From DATAQC01 sp046263055 (GTDB taxonomy: Bacteria > Actinomycetota > Acidimicrobiia > Acidimicrobiales > AC-14), in the NCBI GenBank assembly GCA_046263055.1, contig JBHELO010000039.1, positions 1-49,476 of the forward strand: 49,476 nucleotides of DNA, given 5' to 3'. The notes beneath the pieces are model-generated. The model was not told the DNA's origin. It saw only the letters and a program-made list of their open reading frames with translations, and made no database searches. Positions 47,360-49,476 of the stretch are shown here, one piece after another. The translations under genes and the position numbers were made by a program. Positions within the stretch are counted from its first letter, which is position 1; each line of letters opens with the position of its first letter.

Positions 47360-48150
47360 GGGCCGGACGGGGCGGCCACCCAGATCACGTAGCTGGTGAA
47401 CCACGGGAGGGCGGCCGCCACCCGGTCGTCGGCGGCCGCCACCCGCTCGATGGCGCCGGGGTCGTCGGTGCCCAGCAGGCGGCGGAACACCCGGAAGCGG
47501 ATGTGGAACAGCAGCTCGTAGGGCAGGATGCTGAACCGCGACGACGCCACCATGCGCAGGCCGGCGGCGGCGATGGCCCGGCGGTTGCGACGGGCGCCGA
47601 GGAAGAAGTAGCGCTCGCGGCGGGGAGCCAGGAAGGTGAACACCCAGAACTGCGGGCAGCCGAGGCGGGCCTCGGCCACCGCCACCCTCCCGTTCGGCCC
47701 CACCACCCGCGCCGCCTCACCCAGCAGGGCGGCCGGGTCCTGGAGGTGGTGTAGGAGGTTCTTGACGATGACCAGGTCACGGCTGGCCGCCGGGAGGCCG
47801 GCCGTCACCTCGGTGGCGTCGCCCACGGTGAGGTCGTCCCCGAGGGCGGGCCGGGCCAGCTCCAGGGCGGCGGCCGACAGGTCGGCTCCCGAGTAGGCCA
47901 GCTCCAGCCCCCGGGCCTCCGCCCGGCGGCGCAGGGCCGAACCCAGGAACCCCTCGCCGCAGCCGACTTCGAAGACCCGGAGGGCCGGCCCCTCCCCCGG
48001 CGGCGGCGCCAGGTCCAGGATGCGCCCGGCCAGCCGGTCGTAGAAGGACCGGAACAGCGGGTGGGCGAGCTGGTCACGGACGACCGCCACCCGCTTGGGG
48101 TAGTGCCGGTCGTAGTACCTCTGCTGGAAGTCCCGCTGGTCCTCGATCAC
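47356..48150 (-). CDS. Class I SAM methyltransferase (tandem paralogue, upstream copy)
   Basis: A 264-residue protein. RDFQQRYYDRHYPKRVAVV, RVFEVGCGEGFLGSALRRR (motif I), YSGADLSAAALELARPAL, RDLVIVKNLLHHLQDPAALL and NGRVAVAEARLGCPQFW are collinear with the downstream gene, so the two arose by tandem duplication. The ERYFFLGARRNRRAIAAAGLRM segment is shared as well. The GTG start at 48150 lies in the first half of a perfect 17-bp tandem duplication and overlaps the stop of a six-codon ORF. No ribosome binding site is visible in front of it. It stands apart from sufB by 84 bp and is in the same direction. Confidence 0.87.
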   Translation of the reverse strand: MIEDQRDFQQRYYDRHYPKRVAVVRDQLAHPLFRSFYDRLAGRILDLAPPPGEGPALRVFEVGCGEGFLGSALRRRAEARGLELAYSGADLSAAALELARPALGDDLTVGDATEVTAGLPAASRDLVIVKNLLHHLQDPAALLGEAARVVGPNGRVAVAEARLGCPQFWVFTFLAPRRERYFFLGARRNRRAIAAAGLRMVASSRFSILPYELLFHIRFRVFRRLLGTDDPGAIERVAAADDRVAAALPWFTSYVIWVAAPSGP

Positions 48151-48167
48151 CGCTGGTCCTCGATCAC
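48134..48167. repeat. Perfect 17-bp tandem duplication over the start codon
   Basis: CGCTGGTCCTCGATCAC occurs at 48134-48150 and 48151-48167. On the minus strand each copy begins with GTGATCGAGGAC. Because 17 is not a multiple of three, translation from the outer GTG reads MIEDQR and stops at a TGA that overlaps the inner GTG (GTGA at 48147-48150). A TAGAAC box lies 9 nt before the outer GTG. The duplication thus makes a minimal coupled leader ORF. Confidence 0.88.
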
Positions 48168-48234
48168 GAGGAGGCAGTTCTAGCCGACGGTGCCCGGCCC
48201 GGCCCCGCCCAGCGGCACCGCCACTGAGCGCCGC

Positions 48235-49476
<1,242 letters not shown>

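Overview
The window is very GC-rich with dense, mostly intergenic-free coding, many GTG starts, GTGA/ATGA stop-start overlaps, and TAnnnT boxes placed 6-10 nt ahead of start codons (leaderless or near-leaderless transcripts). Together with a LytR-CpsA-Psr protein, a DUF5719-like gene, an LAXTG-type sorting signal and SufB, this points to a Gram-positive, high-GC Actinomycetota. An uncultured or poorly studied member of Acidimicrobiia fits best, but that placement is an inference from style, not from a marker search.

Layout. 1-4.2 kb: the end of a LuxR-type response regulator, a decayed or very small gene, and two divergent secreted proteins, one with a seven-fold C-x5-C repeat that looks like a beta-propeller. 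4.2-14.1 kb: a gene remnant, a small helical protein, then an envelope block made of a GT2 glycosyltransferase fused to a large membrane domain, a DUF5719-like protein with four WYxxxG repeats, a membrane-anchored thioredoxin, a secreted protein of unknown role and a large LCP ligase. 14.1-34.9 kb: a surface-polysaccharide locus of glycosyltransferases (several with two catalytic domains), methyltransferases (class I and FkbM types, often fused to something else), a sulfotransferase-methyltransferase fusion, an ABC-2 glycan exporter (permease plus ATPase with a C-terminal sugar-binding domain) and an acyltransferase-3 enzyme. 35.0-41.6 kb: an LAXTG surface protein and two convergent, paralogous YfhO/GT-C-like membrane proteins in inverted orientation. 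41.7-48.2 kb: a small membrane protein, a GT2, a radical SAM enzyme, an NAD-epimerase/methyltransferase fusion and a tandem pair of methyltransferases. 48.2 kb to the end: sufB, truncated by the window edge.

How the parts may work together (inference). The glycan is assembled on a cytoplasmic lipid carrier by the GT2/GT4 enzymes, decorated or capped by methylation and sulfation, recognised by the Wzt-like ATPase through its C-terminal domain and exported by the Wzm-like permease. Acylation, membrane GT-C/YfhO-type steps and LCP transfer to the wall could follow. The most unusual content is the fusion of modifying domains into single chains, the re-use of one methyltransferase module in two different fusions, and repeated MT-GT gene pairs.

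Limits: everything was read by eye. Family calls rest on recognised motifs. Start codons are often uncertain because Shine-Dalgarno sites are scarce. No tRNA, rRNA, CRISPR array, insertion sequence or phage gene was seen.
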